Below the pieces are notes generated by a model. That model had not been told where the DNA came from and made no database searches. It saw only the letters and a program-made list of their open reading frames with translations. Positions 1-8,380 of a stretch of 44,019 nucleotides of DNA are shown here, piece by piece (position 1 is the first letter of the stretch; each line of letters begins with the position of its first letter). The stretch covers positions 1-44,019 of the forward strand of contig NZ_NSET01000071.1 in NCBI RefSeq assembly GCF_009192945.1. Direction: 5' to 3'. The DNA is from Xanthomonas maliensis. GTDB taxonomy: Bacteria > Pseudomonadota > Gammaproteobacteria > Xanthomonadales > Xanthomonadaceae. The position numbers and the translations under genes are program-made.

Positions 1-59
1 TACCTGACGCGTTGATGTTCCGTGGCCGGCGGCGTTCTGCCGCACGGCCGAAGGACGGC

Positions 60-86
60 GACGATCCGCGGCTAGTCCGGATCGTC
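60..86. terminator. Inverted repeat across the LacI stop codon
   Basis: Nine-base arms GACGATCCG (60-68) and CGGATCGTC (78-86) are perfectly complementary around a 9-nt spacer that contains the stop codon of the LacI-family gene (72-74). The hairpin would form at the 3' end of that transcript. There is no T-run after it on the minus strand, so it may be an mRNA-end stabiliser or a weak terminator. The first 71 bases of the window hold no gene that I can support. Confidence 0.4.
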
Positions 87-1148
87 CACCGAGGGAGCTG
101 CCACCGAATCCCGCTTGACCAAGAGGTGAGCCACCACATGATCGACCATCGCCGTGCGCTCTTTTGCCCGGATCGTCTTCAGCAGGATGTCCAGGGCGGC
201 ATCGGCCATGGCGGCGATCGGTTGTTGCACGGTGGTCAGCTCCGGCCAGACGCCGGTAGCGGCGGAGGTGTCGTCGAAGCCGACCACCGACAGGTCGCGC
301 GGCACGTCCAGGCCACGGCGGTGCGCCACCGAGATCGCCGCGGCCGCCATGTCGTCGTTGCTGGCGAAGATCGCGCTGGGTGCGCGCTTGCGGGCCAGCA
401 GCTTCTCGGCCGCCAGCAGACCGGAGCGGTAGGTGTAATCGCCCGGCTGGACCAGATGGCGGTCCAGGCGCAAGCCGGCGGCCGTCAACGCGGCCTGGAA
501 GCCTTCGAAGCGACGCGCACTGGCCGACAGGTTGGGATGGCCGGCGATGTAGCCGATGCGGGTATGGCCGTGGGCGATCAGATGTTCGGTGATCTCCTTG
601 GCGGCGGCGAATTCGTCGATACGCACGCTGGCGACATCGGGACTGAAGTGATTGGAGGCGATCGCCACCACGGGCACCTTGGCCCGCACCAGTTCCTGCA
701 CGGCCGCCTGCGATTCGCACAACGGCGGCGGCAGGATCACCCCGGCCACGCCCTTGGCCAGCTTGCGTGCCGCCTTGCGTTCGGCGTCGGCATCCAGGTC
801 GTCCCAGCAATCGATCACCAGCTGGATCGGCGTGCGCGAGGCCACGCGCAACACGCCCAACAACAGTTCGCGCAGATAGGCGCCGCTGGGATCGCTGTAG
901 ATCAACGCCACTCGCGTGCTCTGCGCGGCGGCCAGCGTGCTGGCGGCCAGATTGGGCGTGTAACCGAGCTTCTCGACCGCGCGCATGACCCGTGCACGGG
1001 TCGTCTCACGCACGCTGCCGTTGTTGTTGACCACGCGCGAAACCGTCATCGGCGAGACCTTGGCCAGCGCCGCCACCGCGTCGATGGTGGGCGCCTGGCT
1101 GGTACGACGGACCGATTTCCTGAGCTTTTCCAAGCCTGGCCTCTTCAC
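72..1148 (-). CDS. LacI-family transcriptional regulator of the xylan/glucuronate operon
   Basis: A 358-aa protein with the LacI layout. An N-terminal helix-turn-helix and hinge lies at about residues 21-70 (TIDAVAALAKVSPMTVSRVV, then a VMRAVEKLGYTPN segment). A periplasmic-binding-protein-like effector domain follows, with VASVRIDE, RIGYIAG and SVVGFDDT. I chose the GTG at 1146-1148 because it gives a normal family length and has a GAGG just upstream; longer in-frame extensions have no family similarity. It diverges from the GH67 operon across 98 bp holding a TACCGGTA palindrome. Placement beside alpha-glucuronidase and mannonate dehydratase suggests a repressor responding to glucuronate, fructuronate or a xylan fragment. 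A UxuR-like role is inference. Confidence 0.85.
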   Translation of the reverse strand: MKRPGLEKLRKSVRRTSQAPTIDAVAALAKVSPMTVSRVVNNNGSVRETTRARVMRAVEKLGYTPNLAASTLAAAQSTRVALIYSDPSGAYLRELLLGVLRVASRTPIQLVIDCWDDLDADAERKAARKLAKGVAGVILPPPLCESQAAVQELVRAKVPVVAIASNHFSPDVASVRIDEFAAAKEITEHLIAHGHTRIGYIAGHPNLSASARRFEGFQAALTAAGLRLDRHLVQPGDYTYRSGLLAAEKLLARKRAPSAIFASNDDMAAAAISVAHRRGLDVPRDLSVVGFDDTSAATGVWPELTTVQQPIAAMADAALDILLKTIRAKERTAMVDHVVAHLLVKRDSVAAPSVDDPD

Positions 1149-1178
1149 GTGATGGACAACCTCATCGGTTGCCGGGTC

Positions 1179-1192
1179 ATGGTACCGGTAAG
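1179..1192. promoter_or_regulatory. Candidate LacI-type operator in the divergent LacI/GH67 region
   Basis: The string ATGGTACCGGTAAG contains the perfect palindrome TACCGGTA (1183-1190) with the symmetric CCGG centre typical of LacI-family operators; the left half-site is the longer one (GGTACC). It lies between the GTG of the regulator (1148) and the ATG of the alpha-glucuronidase (1247), so it could act on both. This differs from the xyl-box near 39.5 kb, which would suit a second regulator. No footprint or conservation data were available. Confidence 0.4.
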
Positions 1193-1246
1193 TCCCCAGG
1201 GGAGCGATACGCGCACGGCGCGCCGCCGCGCAACGGAACATCGCGC

Positions 1247-3463
1247 ATGAGCGGAACCGGGTTGTGTCAACGCGTGCGCCATGTGTGGCGTCTGAGCGCG
1301 CGCAGCGGCGTGCTGCTGGTGCTGTGGGCGGTCGTCGCACTGCAGGCCAGCACGGCCGCGCATGCCGAGGATGGCTACGATCTCTGGTTGCGCTACCAGC
1401 CGGTGCCGACCACCGTCCGCGCCGACAGCACGCTGCCGGCGCTGCTGCTGGCCGGCGATAGCCCAACCCTGCAGGCGGCGCGCGCCGAGCTGCAACGCGG
1501 GGTGCACGGCCTGCTGGGAACCGCGCTGGCAGACACCGCTGCGGTCGCGACCGATGGCACCCTCGTGCTGGGCAACGCCGCGGCCCCACAGATCGCCGCA
1601 CTGCAGCTGCCGACCGCCGGACTGGGGCGCGATGGCTATCTGCTGCGCAGCGTGACCATCGGCGGGCACCGGGCCATCGTCATCGTCGGCGGCAGCGATG
1701 TCGGTGCGCTCTATGGCAGCTTCCATCTATTGCGCTTGCTGCAGACCGGCCAGTCGCTGCATGCGTTGGCGATCCGCCAGGTGCCATCACTGCAATTGCG
1801 CCTGCTCAACCACTGGGACAATCTCGATGGGGTGGTCGAACGCGGCTATGCCGGCGCCTCGCTGTGGAACTGGCAAACCCTGCCCGGGTATCTGGATCCG
1901 CGCTATACCGACTACGCGCGCGCCAACGCCTCGCTAGGCATCAACGGAACCGTCCTCAACAACGTCAATGCCAATGCCTGGAGCCTGACGCCACAGTACC
2001 TGGACAAGACCGCGGCACTGGCGAACGTGTTCCGGCCTTACGGCATCCGGGTGTTTCTCAGCGCGCGCTTCAGCGCGCCGATGGAGATCGGCGGCCTGCC
2101 GACCGCCGATCCGTTGGATGCGCGCGTGCAGCAGTGGTGGCGCGACAAGGTCGCCGAGATCTACGCACGCATTCCCGACTTCGGCGGGTTTCTGGTCAAG
2201 GCCAATTCCGAAGGCCAGCCCGGACCGCAGGACTATGGCCGCACCCACGCCGACGGCGCCAACCTGCTGGCCGATGCGCTGGCACCGCATGGCGGTGTGG
2301 TGATGTGGCGGGCCTTCGTCTACGCACATGCGCAGGTGGACGACCGCGCCAAGCAGGCCTACGACGAGTTCATGCCGCTCGATGGCGCCTTCCGCGACAA
2401 CGTGATCGTGCAGGTCAAGAACGGTGCGATCGACTTCCAGCCGCGCGAGCCCTTCCATCCGTTGTTCGGCGCCATGCAGCGAACCCCGCTGATGCTGGAA
2501 TTTCAGATCACCAAGGAGTATCTGGGCTTCTCCACCCATATCGCCTACTTGGGCACGCTGTTCGCCGAGACGCTGCAGGCCGACACCTGGGCGCATGGTC
2601 GCGGCTCGACGGTGGCCAAGACGCTCGCCGCTCCGCCGCCGGCATGGACGCGTGGACGTCCGCCACTGAGCGGCATCGCCGGCGTGGCCAACATCGGTGC
2701 CGATCGCAATTGGTGCGGATCGATCTTCGACCAGGCCAATTGGTATGCGTTCGGACGCCTGGCCTGGGATCCGCAGGCGGATCCGCAGGCCATCGCCGAG
2801 GAGTGGGTGCGCATGACCTTCGGCAACGATCCGGCGGTGGTGAGGCCGATCGTCGGCTTGCTGATGCGCTCGCGCGAGGCCGTGGTGGACTACATGACAC
2901 CGCTCGGCCTGCATCATCTGATGGGACGCGGTCACCACTATGGGCCGGCGCCCTGGGATGCCGGCAGCGAACGCCCGGACTGGGACCCGGTGTACTACCA
3001 CCGCGCCGATCGCAACGGCATCGGTTTCGACCGCACCGCCAGCGGCAGTAACGCGGTGGCGCAGTACGCCGCGCCGGTGGCGCGCCAGTTCGGTGATCTG
3101 CGACGCGTTCCCGAGCGCTACCTGCTGTGGTTCCATCATGTTCCGTGGACGCATCCGATGGCCTCGGGCCGTCCGTTGTGGGACGAACTGGTGTGGCACT
3201 ACGACCACGGCGTACAGGAGGTGGCGGCCATGCAAACGACCTGGCAAGGTCTGGCCGGCAAGATCGATGCGCAACGCTACCGGCAGGTGGCCGACTTTCT
3301 GGCGATCCAGCAGCGGGAAGCGCACTGGTGGCGCGATGCCAGCATCGCCTACTTCCAGAGCATCTCTGGCCTGCCCTTGCCGGCCGGTGCCGCCGCTCCC
3401 GCGCATCCGCTGTCGTACTACCAGGCCCAACGTTTTCCATATGCCCCAGGGAATCCGCAATGA
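1247..3463 (+). CDS. agu67A: Alpha-glucuronidase, GH67 (secreted)
   Basis: A 738-aa GH67 enzyme that removes (4-O-methyl-)glucuronic acid from the ends of xylo-oligosaccharides. The ATG at 1247 is chosen over the TTG at 1169 because it opens a clear signal peptide: basic start, hydrophobic VLLVLWAVVALQA, and an AHA cleavage site near residue 40. Family motifs are WLRYQ, KANSEGQPGP (Glu322, the expected acid), KNGAIDFQPREP (Asp396) and ITKEYLG (Glu424). The 28-residue spacing of Asp396 and Glu424 matches the catalytic pair known in characterised GH67 enzymes. It is first in a plus-strand operon and its TGA overlaps the ATG of the esterase. There is no strong Shine-Dalgarno. A near-perfect xyl-box lies inside codons 47-51. 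Confidence 0.95.
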   Translation: MSGTGLCQRVRHVWRLSARSGVLLVLWAVVALQASTAAHAEDGYDLWLRYQPVPTTVRADSTLPALLLAGDSPTLQAARAELQRGVHGLLGTALADTAAVATDGTLVLGNAAAPQIAALQLPTAGLGRDGYLLRSVTIGGHRAIVIVGGSDVGALYGSFHLLRLLQTGQSLHALAIRQVPSLQLRLLNHWDNLDGVVERGYAGASLWNWQTLPGYLDPRYTDYARANASLGINGTVLNNVNANAWSLTPQYLDKTAALANVFRPYGIRVFLSARFSAPMEIGGLPTADPLDARVQQWWRDKVAEIYARIPDFGGFLVKANSEGQPGPQDYGRTHADGANLLADALAPHGGVVMWRAFVYAHAQVDDRAKQAYDEFMPLDGAFRDNVIVQVKNGAIDFQPREPFHPLFGAMQRTPLMLEFQITKEYLGFSTHIAYLGTLFAETLQADTWAHGRGSTVAKTLAAPPPAWTRGRPPLSGIAGVANIGADRNWCGSIFDQANWYAFGRLAWDPQADPQAIAEEWVRMTFGNDPAVVRPIVGLLMRSREAVVDYMTPLGLHHLMGRGHHYGPAPWDAGSERPDWDPVYYHRADRNGIGFDRTASGSNAVAQYAAPVARQFGDLRRVPERYLLWFHHVPWTHPMASGRPLWDELVWHYDHGVQEVAAMQTTWQGLAGKIDAQRYRQVADFLAIQQREAHWWRDASIAYFQSISGLPLPAGAAAPAHPLSYYQAQRFPYAPGNPQ
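1385..1398. promoter_or_regulatory. Intragenic near-match to the xyl-box (13/14)
   Basis: TGGTTGCGCTACCA differs at one base from the perfect palindrome at 39590-39603. It sits inside agu67A and encodes Trp-Leu-Arg-Tyr plus part of Gln in the conserved start of the mature enzyme. It may be a real internal operator or a by-product of codon use for that peptide; the sequence alone does not decide. Confidence 0.3.
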
Positions 3464-5409
3464 CACGCTCCTTGTTCCCGACACTGGCGCTGCTGCTCGC
3501 GCCGCTTGCACAGGCGCAGATGCCACCGACGCTGTTGCATGGCGTGTTTCAGGATCACCTGGTCCTGCAGCGCGACGCACCGATCCCGGTGTGGGGCCAG
3601 GCGCAACCGGAGGCGCGGCTGACGGTGCGGCTGGATAATGCGCAAGTGCAGGTGCGCGCCGACCGCCAGGGCGCGTGGTCGGCACGCTTGCCGGCGCACC
3701 CGGCCGGCGGTCCCTATACCCTGCAGGTGCAGGCTGCCGGCGGTGGCCAGCAGCAGGTGCAGGACGTGCTGGTCGGCGATGTCTGGCTCTGCTCGGGGCA
3801 GTCGAACATGGAGCTGCCGGTCAACCGCACCCTGGATGCGCGCAGCGAAATCGCCGATGCCGACCACCCGACCATCCGCATGTTCAAGGTGCCGGCGCAA
3901 TCCAGCCCGACGCCGCAACGCGGCTTTGGCGGCCCGACCCATTGGCAATTGACCACGCCCGAGAGCGTGCGCGACTTCTCTGCAGCCTGTTACTACTTCG
4001 CACGCGAATTGCAGAAGACCGTGAACGTGCCGATGGGATTGATCGATGCCTCGTGGGGCGGTTCGCAGATGCAGGCCTGGATCGGCGAGCGCGCCTTGCG
4101 CGCCGGCAGCGACGCCGGTCCGGCCCTGGACGTGCTGGCGCGCTACGCAGTCGATCCGGTGGCCGCCGCGCCGCGCTGGGGCGCGCTGTGGGAACGCTGG
4201 TGGAACGCGCATGGCGAAGGCCAGCCGTGGCAACCGGATGCACCCGGCGCCTGGCAGCTGGCGCCGCCGGCACTGGGCGCCTGGGACGACTGGGGCGTGC
4301 CGCAGCTGGTCGGCTTCAACGGCATGGTCTGGTATCGCACCAGCGTGACCTTGAGCGCAGCGCAGGCAGCGCAAGCCGCTGAGCTGCTGCTGGGGCCGGT
4401 CGACGAAATGGACCAGACCTGGGTCAACGGACAGCCGGTGGGCAGCAGCTACGGCGCCGATCAGCCACGCCGCTATGCGCTGCCACCCGGCCACCTGCAT
4501 GCGGGCCGCAACAGCATCGTGATCAACGTCCTCAACACCTATCGCCGCGGCGGCTTGCTCGGCGAGGCCGACTCACGTGCGTTGCGATTGGCCGACGGCA
4601 CCACGGTGGCGCTGGATCAGCCCTGGCAGTACCGCATCGTGCCCCAGCAGATCGGCATGCCGCCGCGCGCGCCGTGGTCGTCGGCGGCCGGATTGACCAC
4701 GCTGTACAACGGCATGATCGTGCCGCTGGGTCAGCTCGGCTTGCGCGGCGTGCTGTGGTACCAGGGCGAGTCCAATGCGGGCGATGCCGCGCATTACCCG
4801 GCGCTGCTGGATGCCTGGCAGCGCGATTGGCGACAGCGCTTCGGTGCGCAGCTGCCGCTGCTGGTGGTGCAGCTGGCCAACTACGGCATGCCGCCGACAC
4901 AGCCTTCGGAGAGCGGATGGGCGCAGTTGCGCGAAGCGCAGCGACGCTTCGTCGCCAGCGACCCGCATGCCGGGCTGGCGGTGGCGATCGACATCGGCGA
5001 TCGCTACGACATTCACCCGGCCAACAAGCAGGAGCTGGGCCGGCGATTGGCGCGTGCCGCGCGCCATGTGGTCTACGGCGAGGCGATCGCTGCCTCCGGA
5101 CCGGTGCCGCGTAGTGTGCAGCGCGACGGTGCGCAGCTGCGCATCGACTTCGACGATGTCCAGACCGCATTGGTGAGCTACGGCGCCGACGCACCGATCG
5201 GCTTCGAAGTCTGCGGCCGCAGCGCCGGTAGCTGCCGCTACGCCAGCGCCAGCGTGCGCGGCAACAGCGTCGTGCTGCCGATTGCCGACGGCAGCGAGGC
5301 CGCACGCGTGCGCTATTGCTGGGCCGACAGCCCGGTGTGCACGCTCTACGACCGCAGCGGCCTGCCAGCCGGGCCATTCGAACTTTCCGTCAACGCCTCC
5401 TCCCCCTGA
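3460..5409 (+). CDS. Secreted SGNH/SASA-type carbohydrate acetylesterase
   Basis: A 649-aa protein of the sialate-O-acetylesterase (SASA) superfamily. The start ATG overlaps the alpha-glucuronidase TGA (ATGA). A signal peptide (TLALLLAPLAQA) is cut near residue 19. The catalytic landmarks are GQSNM (Ser115), WYQGESN (Glu437) and DIHP (Asp517/His519). A beta-galactosidase-like jelly-roll insert lies between the two halves of the catalytic domain (about 280-390, motif VNGQPVGSSYG). In a xylan operon it most likely removes acetyl groups from xylan or xylo-oligosaccharides. A role on other acetylated hemicelluloses is possible, since relatives in Xanthomonas act on xyloglucan. Only 9 bp separate it from manD. 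Confidence 0.85.
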   Translation: MTRSLFPTLALLLAPLAQAQMPPTLLHGVFQDHLVLQRDAPIPVWGQAQPEARLTVRLDNAQVQVRADRQGAWSARLPAHPAGGPYTLQVQAAGGGQQQVQDVLVGDVWLCSGQSNMELPVNRTLDARSEIADADHPTIRMFKVPAQSSPTPQRGFGGPTHWQLTTPESVRDFSAACYYFARELQKTVNVPMGLIDASWGGSQMQAWIGERALRAGSDAGPALDVLARYAVDPVAAAPRWGALWERWWNAHGEGQPWQPDAPGAWQLAPPALGAWDDWGVPQLVGFNGMVWYRTSVTLSAAQAAQAAELLLGPVDEMDQTWVNGQPVGSSYGADQPRRYALPPGHLHAGRNSIVINVLNTYRRGGLLGEADSRALRLADGTTVALDQPWQYRIVPQQIGMPPRAPWSSAAGLTTLYNGMIVPLGQLGLRGVLWYQGESNAGDAAHYPALLDAWQRDWRQRFGAQLPLLVVQLANYGMPPTQPSESGWAQLREAQRRFVASDPHAGLAVAIDIGDRYDIHPANKQELGRRLARAARHVVYGEAIAASGPVPRSVQRDGAQLRIDFDDVQTALVSYGADAPIGFEVCGRSAGSCRYASASVRGNSVVLPIADGSEAARVRYCWADSPVCTLYDRSGLPAGPFELSVNASSP

Positions 5410-5418
5410 GCGAACGCC

Positions 5419-6684
5419 ATGTCAGACGCCTCATCCGATACCGCCACTGTTCCCGCACAAGGCTCGGCCCGCGATCGCGAGATCGTCGAGGCCCGCGTCA
5501 TCGTCACCTGCCCGGGACGCAACTTCGTCACCTTGAAGATCCGCACCCGCGCCGGCATCACCGGGCTGGGCGATGCCACCCTCAACGGCCGCGAGCTGGC
5601 GGTGGCGGCCTACCTGCAGGAACACGTGGTGCCGAACCTGATCGGCCGCGATGCCGGCCGCATCGAGGACATCTGGCAGTTCCTCTACCGCGGCGCCTAC
5701 TGGCGGCGCGGGCCGGTGACCATGAGCGCGATCGCCGCGGTGGACGTGGCGTTGTGGGACATTCTCGGCAAGATGGCCGGCCTGCCGCTGTACCAGTTGC
5801 TGGGCGGCCGCTCGCGCGAGGGTGCACTGGTCTATGGCCATGCCAATGGCCGCGATATCGCCGAAACCAGCGATGAAGTCGGCCGGTTTCGCGAGATGGG
5901 CTTCATCGCCATTCGTGCGCAGTGCGGCGTGCCAGGCATCAAGAAGACCTATGGCATTTCCATCGGCGGCAAGCCCTACGAGCCGGCCGAGAGCGAATTG
6001 CCGACCGAGACGGTGTGGTCGACACCGCGCTACCTCGGCATCGTGCCGCGCCTATTCGAGCAACTGCGTGCCGACCATGGCGACGAGATCGAGCTGCTGC
6101 ACGATGCGCATCACCGGCTCACCCCGATCGAAGCCGCACGCCTGGGCCGCGATCTGGAGCCGTACCGGCTGTTCTGGCTGGAAGACGCCACCCCGGCCGA
6201 GAACCAGCGCGCGTTCGAGATCATTCGCCAGCATACGGTGACGCCGCTGGCGGTGGGCGAGGTCTTCAATTCGATCTGGGACTGCAAGCACCTGATCGAG
6301 CAGCAATTGATCGACTACATCCGCACCACGATTGTCCATGCCGGCGGCATCACCCATGTGCGCCGGCTGGCTGATTTCGCCGCGCTGCATCAGGTCCGTA
6401 CCGGCTTCCACGGCGCCACCGACCTGTCGCCGGTGTGCATGGGCGCCGCCTTGCACTTCGACACCTGGGTACCCAACTTCGGCATCCAGGAATACATGTT
6501 CCATTCCGACGAGGCCAATGCGGTATTTCCGCACGACTACCAATTCCGCGCCGGACGCCTGCATTGCGGCGAAACGCCGGGGCATGGCGTGGACATCGAC
6601 GAAGCGCTTGCAGCGAAGTATCCCTACGTGCCCAAACAGCTGCCGGTGGCGCGGCTGGAAGACGGCGCGATGTGGGATTGGTGA
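5419..6684 (+). CDS. manD: D-mannonate dehydratase, enolase superfamily (ManD type)
   Basis: A 421-aa cytoplasmic enzyme without a signal peptide that dehydrates D-mannonate to 2-keto-3-deoxy-D-gluconate. It belongs to the enolase superfamily (ManD/RspA group) and is unrelated to E. coli UxuA. Metal ligands are Asp229 (LLHDAHH), Glu255 (FWLEDATP) and Glu281 (AVGEVF), with 26-residue spacing as in characterised ManD. His231, Tyr178 and Arg166 also fall at the positions of the known catalytic residues, with a constant offset of 19. Together with UxaC and UxuB it completes glucuronate breakdown. Its TGA overlaps the GH43 ATG, so it is translationally coupled between secreted hydrolases. In Xanthomonas xylan clusters this gene is often labelled uxuA. 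Confidence 0.93.
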   Translation: MSDASSDTATVPAQGSARDREIVEARVIVTCPGRNFVTLKIRTRAGITGLGDATLNGRELAVAAYLQEHVVPNLIGRDAGRIEDIWQFLYRGAYWRRGPVTMSAIAAVDVALWDILGKMAGLPLYQLLGGRSREGALVYGHANGRDIAETSDEVGRFREMGFIAIRAQCGVPGIKKTYGISIGGKPYEPAESELPTETVWSTPRYLGIVPRLFEQLRADHGDEIELLHDAHHRLTPIEAARLGRDLEPYRLFWLEDATPAENQRAFEIIRQHTVTPLAVGEVFNSIWDCKHLIEQQLIDYIRTTIVHAGGITHVRRLADFAALHQVRTGFHGATDLSPVCMGAALHFDTWVPNFGIQEYMFHSDEANAVFPHDYQFRAGRLHCGETPGHGVDIDEALAAKYPYVPKQLPVARLEDGAMWDW

Positions 6685-8378
6685 TGCGCGCACTTTCCAC
6701 CCTCTGTGCGACATTGCTGATGGCCTTGGTAGCGGCTGCGACCGTACAGGCGCAAGCGGCTGCCGACGTCGCCTTCGACTGGTTCGACTACCGCGGCGAC
6801 GATGCGGTGTTCGCCACGCCGCTGCCAGCGGGCCATTACCGCAACCCGGTGTTGGCCGGGTTCTATCCTGACCCCAGCATCACCCGGGTCGGCGAGCGCT
6901 ATTACCTGGTCAATTCGACCTTCGCGTATTTCCCGGCAATCCCGGTGTTCGAAAGCACCGATCTTGTGCACTGGACGCAGATCGGCAACGTGGTCGACCG
7001 CCGCGAGCAACTCGATTACGACGGGCTCCGCATCTCGCGCGGCATGTTCGCGGCCAGCATCCGTCATCACGGCGATCGGTTCTACGTGGTGGGCACCGCA
7101 GTCGATAGCGGTGGCAATTTCATCGCCAGTGCCAGCAACCCGGCGGGCCCGTGGTCGCCGCTGACGTGGCTGCCGAGCATCGACGGGATCGACCCGTCGC
7201 TGTTCTTCGATCGCGATGGCAGCGCCTATCTGCTCAACAACGGCCCACCGGAAGGCACGCCGCTGTACGACGGGCATCGCGCGATCTGGATGCAGCGCTT
7301 CGATATCGCCACCCATCAGCCGGTCGGTCCGCGCAAGGTGTTGCTCAATGGGGGCGTGGACCTGGCCAGCAAGCCGATCTGGATCGAGGGCCCGCACCTG
7401 TATCAACGCGACGGCTGGTACTACCTCTCGTGTGCCGAAGGCGGTACCGGGCCACAACATTCGCAGGTGGTGTTGCGCAGTCGCACCGTATGGGGTCCGT
7501 ATGCACCCGCACCGAACAACCCGATCCTGACCCAACGCGATCTGCCGGCCGAGCGCGCACATCCGATCAGCAACGCCGGTCACGTGGACCTGGTCGACAC
7601 ACCGGACGGCCAGTGGTGGGCGGTCTTTCTCGCAAGCCGCCCCTACGCTGGCGATCGTTACAACACCGGCCGCGAAACGTTTTTGCTGCCGGTGCAGTGG
7701 CGCGATGGCTGGCCCTCGATCCTGCCGGCGGGGCAGCCGATTCCTTACATCGCCAAGGCGCCCGCGGGCATGAAGGCAGGTGCCACGCAGGCGCCATTGT
7801 CGGGCAACTTCGTCTGGCACGACGACTTCGATCAGGCCACGCTGCAGCGCGAATGGCTGACGGTCCGCGTGCCAAAGCAGGACGTGGCCGATCTCCGCAC
7901 GCGTGCCGGCTGGTTGACGCTGCACGCCGGCAGCCAGGGCCTGGATGGGCCCGGCACGCCGGCGTTGTTGGCACGGCGACAGCAGCACACGCGCTTTACG
8001 GCAAGCACGGCGCTGGCCGTCCCCGCGCGGGCAGGCATCAGTGCAGGCTTGGCCGCATTTCAGAATTCCACCGCGTGGTATGCACTCGGCATTCGTCGCG
8101 ATGGCGACGCAGTGCAGGTGTTCCTGGACAAGCGCGATGGCGCGGCTACCACCACGCTCGCACACACCCGCATTCCGGCCACTGCGCAGGTGCGGTTGCA
8201 GATCAGCGGCGATGGCGGTGCCTACAGCTTCGCCTTCGCCGCCGATGGCGGCAGCTGGCAATCGCTGCGCCGCAACGATGATGCCGGCTTTCTCAGTACC
8301 GCACAGGCCGGCGGTTTCGTCGGCAGCATGATCGGGCCGTTCGCCCACTCGCATCCCGACCGCCCTCAACAGGACTGA
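6684..8378 (+). CDS. GH43 beta-xylosidase / alpha-L-arabinofuranosidase (secreted)
   Basis: A 564-aa GH43 enzyme expected to release xylose and/or arabinose from xylo-oligosaccharides. The signal peptide is [19 protein letters not shown] with cleavage near residue 23. A five-bladed propeller spans about residues 40-340 with the three family acids: Asp63 (FYPDPSI, base), Asp170 (GIDPSLFF, pKa modulator) and Glu235 (IEGPHLY, acid). A C-terminal concanavalin-like domain (about 370-560, starting near FVWHDDFDQ) is common in GH43 beta-xylosidases. The start overlaps the manD stop (GTGATG) and the next gene follows after 2 bp. Xylosidase versus arabinofuranosidase cannot be settled from motifs. Confidence 0.92.
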   Translation: MRALSTLCATLLMALVAAATVQAQAAADVAFDWFDYRGDDAVFATPLPAGHYRNPVLAGFYPDPSITRVGERYYLVNSTFAYFPAIPVFESTDLVHWTQIGNVVDRREQLDYDGLRISRGMFAASIRHHGDRFYVVGTAVDSGGNFIASASNPAGPWSPLTWLPSIDGIDPSLFFDRDGSAYLLNNGPPEGTPLYDGHRAIWMQRFDIATHQPVGPRKVLLNGGVDLASKPIWIEGPHLYQRDGWYYLSCAEGGTGPQHSQVVLRSRTVWGPYAPAPNNPILTQRDLPAERAHPISNAGHVDLVDTPDGQWWAVFLASRPYAGDRYNTGRETFLLPVQWRDGWPSILPAGQPIPYIAKAPAGMKAGATQAPLSGNFVWHDDFDQATLQREWLTVRVPKQDVADLRTRAGWLTLHAGSQGLDGPGTPALLARRQQHTRFTASTALAVPARAGISAGLAAFQNSTAWYALGIRRDGDAVQVFLDKRDGAATTTLAHTRIPATAQVRLQISGDGGAYSFAFAADGGSWQSLRRNDDAGFLSTAQAGGFVGSMIGPFAHSHPDRPQQD

Positions 8379-8380
8379 CC

